64,000 bases of DNA from Telluria beijingensis. Lineage in GTDB: Bacteria > Pseudomonadota > Gammaproteobacteria > Burkholderiales > Burkholderiaceae_D. Under the pieces are notes generated by a model that did no database searches, was not told the origin of the DNA, and saw nothing but the letters and a program-made list of their open reading frames with translations. A program made the translations under genes and the position numbers. The DNA lies in the NCBI RefSeq assembly GCF_030770395.1, contig NZ_CP132480.1, positions 5,286,858 through 5,350,857 of the forward strand. The letters are read 5' to 3'. Below, in pieces: positions 62,719-64,000 of this stretch; positions within the stretch are counted from its first letter, which is position 1; every line of letters starts with the position of its first letter.

Positions 62719-63671
62719 GCTGGACCGAGATGGCCCTCAATGGCCGCATCCTGGTGGTCGACGATGCAATGGAAAACGTCCAGATCCTGCACGCGGCGCT
62801 GCAGGACGAGCAGGAAGTGCTGTTCGCGCTCGATGGCGAACGCGCGCTGGAACTGGCGCGCAGCCAGCTTCCCGACCTGATCCTGGTCGACGCCATGATG
62901 CCTGGCATGGACGGCTATGCCGTGTGCGCGGCGCTGCGCGCGGCGCCCGAGACGCGCGACATCCCCGTCATCTTCGTCACCGCCCTCAAGACGCCGGAAG
63001 ACGAGACCCGCGCGCTGGAAGCCGGCGCCGCCGACTTCATCAGCAAGCCGGTCAACGCGGCCGTGGTGCGCGCCCGCGTGCGCACCCAGCTGACCGTCAA
63101 GCGCCAGGCCGACGCGCTGCGCGCGCTGACCCTCACCGATCCGCTGACCGGCGTCGCCAACCGCCGCGCCTTCGACGAGCGCCTGGAAGCCGAATGGCGG
63201 CGCTGCGCGCGCGCCGGGTTGCCGGTGGCACTGGTCCTGGCCGACGTCGACCATTTCAAGGCCTATAACGACCATTACGGCCACCAGGCCGGCGACGCCT
63301 GCCTGGTGCAGGTGGCGGCGGCGCTGCGGCGCGGCGCCGGCCGCACGCACGACCTGGTCACGCGCTACGGCGGCGAGGAATTCGCCATCTTGCTGCCCCA
63401 GCTCGACCTTCACGGCGCCGAGGGCGTGGCGCACCGCCTGGCCGACGAACTGGCCCGGCTCGGCATCGCGCACGCGGCCTCGTCGACGGCGCCGCAACTG
63501 ACCATGAGCATGGGACTGGCGAGCCTGGTGCCGGAGGATGGGCAAGGGTCCGACACGCTGGTGGCACGCGCCGACGCCCTGCTCTACCGGGCCAAGGCGG
63601 ACGGACGCAACCGCTATCGGGTGGATGCGGCAGCCGGCGCGCCCACGCCAGGCCGCAAGGTTCAGGCGTAG
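62715..63671 (+). CDS. Response regulator diguanylate cyclase (REC-GGDEF)
   Basis: A 318-residue protein. The receiver domain has ILVVDDAMENV, the acceptor Asp in LILVDAMMPGMDG and Lys in FISKPVN. The GGDEF domain starts at LTDPLTGVANRRAF and carries an intact GGEEF with the RTHD inhibitory site five residues before it, so it should be an active, product-inhibited cyclase. It overlaps the hybrid kinase by 4 bp (ATGA), making that kinase its likely phospho-donor through the Hpt domain. The 3' end overlaps the convergent dehydratase gene by 10 bp. Confidence 0.95.
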   Translation: MSWTEMALNGRILVVDDAMENVQILHAALQDEQEVLFALDGERALELARSQLPDLILVDAMMPGMDGYAVCAALRAAPETRDIPVIFVTALKTPEDETRALEAGAADFISKPVNAAVVRARVRTQLTVKRQADALRALTLTDPLTGVANRRAFDERLEAEWRRCARAGLPVALVLADVDHFKAYNDHYGHQAGDACLVQVAAALRRGAGRTHDLVTRYGGEEFAILLPQLDLHGAEGVAHRLADELARLGIAHAASSTAPQLTMSMGLASLVPEDGQGSDTLVARADALLYRAKADGRNRYRVDAAAGAPTPGRKVQA

Positions 63672-64000
63672 CAGCGGATCAGGAACTCGGCCACGCACAC
63701 GGGCTTGGCCGCGCCCTCGGCCTCGATCGTCACGTCCCAGGCGAATTGCCAGCCGCCGGCTACCGCCTCGGCGCCGCGCAGCAGCCAGCGGCCGCGCACC
63801 CGGCTGCCGGCCGGCAGCGGACTGGGAAAGCGCACCTTGTTCAGGCCATAGTTGACGCCCATGCGCATGCCTTCGATCGCGAGTGCGCTGGTGAGCATGG
63901 CCGGCAACAGCGACAAGGTGAGGAAGCCGTGCGCCACCGGCTGGCCGAACGGAGATTCGCGCCGGCAGCGCTCGGGATCGAGGTGGATCCACTGGCGGTC
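63662..64000 (-). CDS. MaoC-like acyl dehydratase, C-terminal part (5' end outside the window)
   Basis: The last 112 residues of a hotdog-fold MaoC/NodN-type protein, read in from the window edge. The motif begins DRQWIHLDPERCRRESPFGQ, then PVAHGFLTLSLLPAM, with the catalytic Asp/His region typical of enoyl-CoA hydratase 2 and its relatives. MRMGVNYGLNKVRFPSPLP follows. Some members are R-specific enoyl-CoA hydratases feeding PHA synthesis, but nothing here shows that role. Confidence 0.88.
   Translation of the reverse strand, partial: DRQWIHLDPERCRRESPFGQPVAHGFLTLSLLPAMLTSALAIEGMRMGVNYGLNKVRFPSPLPAGSRVRGRWLLRGAEAVAGGWQFAWDVTIEAEGAAKPVCVAEFLIRCYA

Overview
The window is GC-rich chromosomal DNA of a beta-proteobacterium. 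The gene set fits Oxalobacteraceae, probably the Massilia/Telluria group: a class I PHB synthase with PhaR, an MSHA-type pilus cluster, Mut7-C RNase, a two-component system beside CstA, and many c-di-GMP and sensor-kinase proteins. This placement is inferred from gene content; no rRNA or other marker gene is present. Almost all of the window is ordinary, densely packed coding sequence with many 1-11 bp stop/start overlaps that mark operons.

Layout. 1-5.5 kb: the 5' end of a tRNA-Ser with its promoter, a PAS-GGDEF-EAL protein overlapping an HDOD protein, and a Cache histidine kinase with a LuxR-type regulator. 5.7-8 kb: cstA-ybdD, divergent from that kinase. 8.2-12.7 kb: a hybrid histidine kinase cut short by the 3' end of an Rhs gene with an AT-rich variable tip, a candidate immunity gene and gene debris. 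This is the only clearly foreign segment. 12.8-18.5 kb: a secreted alpha/beta hydrolase, a TonB-dependent receptor and a divergent AAHS-type transporter, together a plausible ester or aromatic-acid uptake unit. 18.5-31.3 kb: housekeeping and accessory genes (5'-nucleotidase, two SGNH hydrolases, methyltransferase, mfd, serB, a lipoprotein, a likely Imm10 protein, cupin, Mut7-C RNase with a coupled cysteine-motif protein, DUF72). 31.4-45.3 kb: trxC, metC, rimO, phaR, phaC, pgeF, rluD, bamD, yaaA, a PIN protein, an aminotransferase, a DUF4126 protein and a PaeA/YtfL-like protein. 45.3-46.9 kb: an SPFH-Arc-YciH operon with a perfect palindrome over its promoter. 46.9-58.3 kb: a minus-strand MSHA pilus cluster (mshE-G-pilin-I-I2-J-K-L-M-N) followed by a TonB-like gene with a 15-bp tandem repeat. 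58.6-64 kb: a large hybrid kinase translationally coupled to a REC-GGDEF cyclase, then the end of a MaoC-type dehydratase.

How the genes connect. Cyclic di-GMP is the recurring theme: three proteins could make, degrade or sense it, and the MSHA assembly ATPase carries the MshEN domain that binds it in other species, so a surface-attachment circuit is plausible. The Cache kinase/LuxR pair probably controls cstA, by analogy with BtsSR-BtsT; the intergenic region holds a CTACGTAG palindrome just upstream of a plausible promoter. PhaR and PhaC form the PHB storage unit. The most unusual parts are the Rhs junction with an unassigned tip/immunity pair and the SPFH-Arc operon with its operator-like palindrome.
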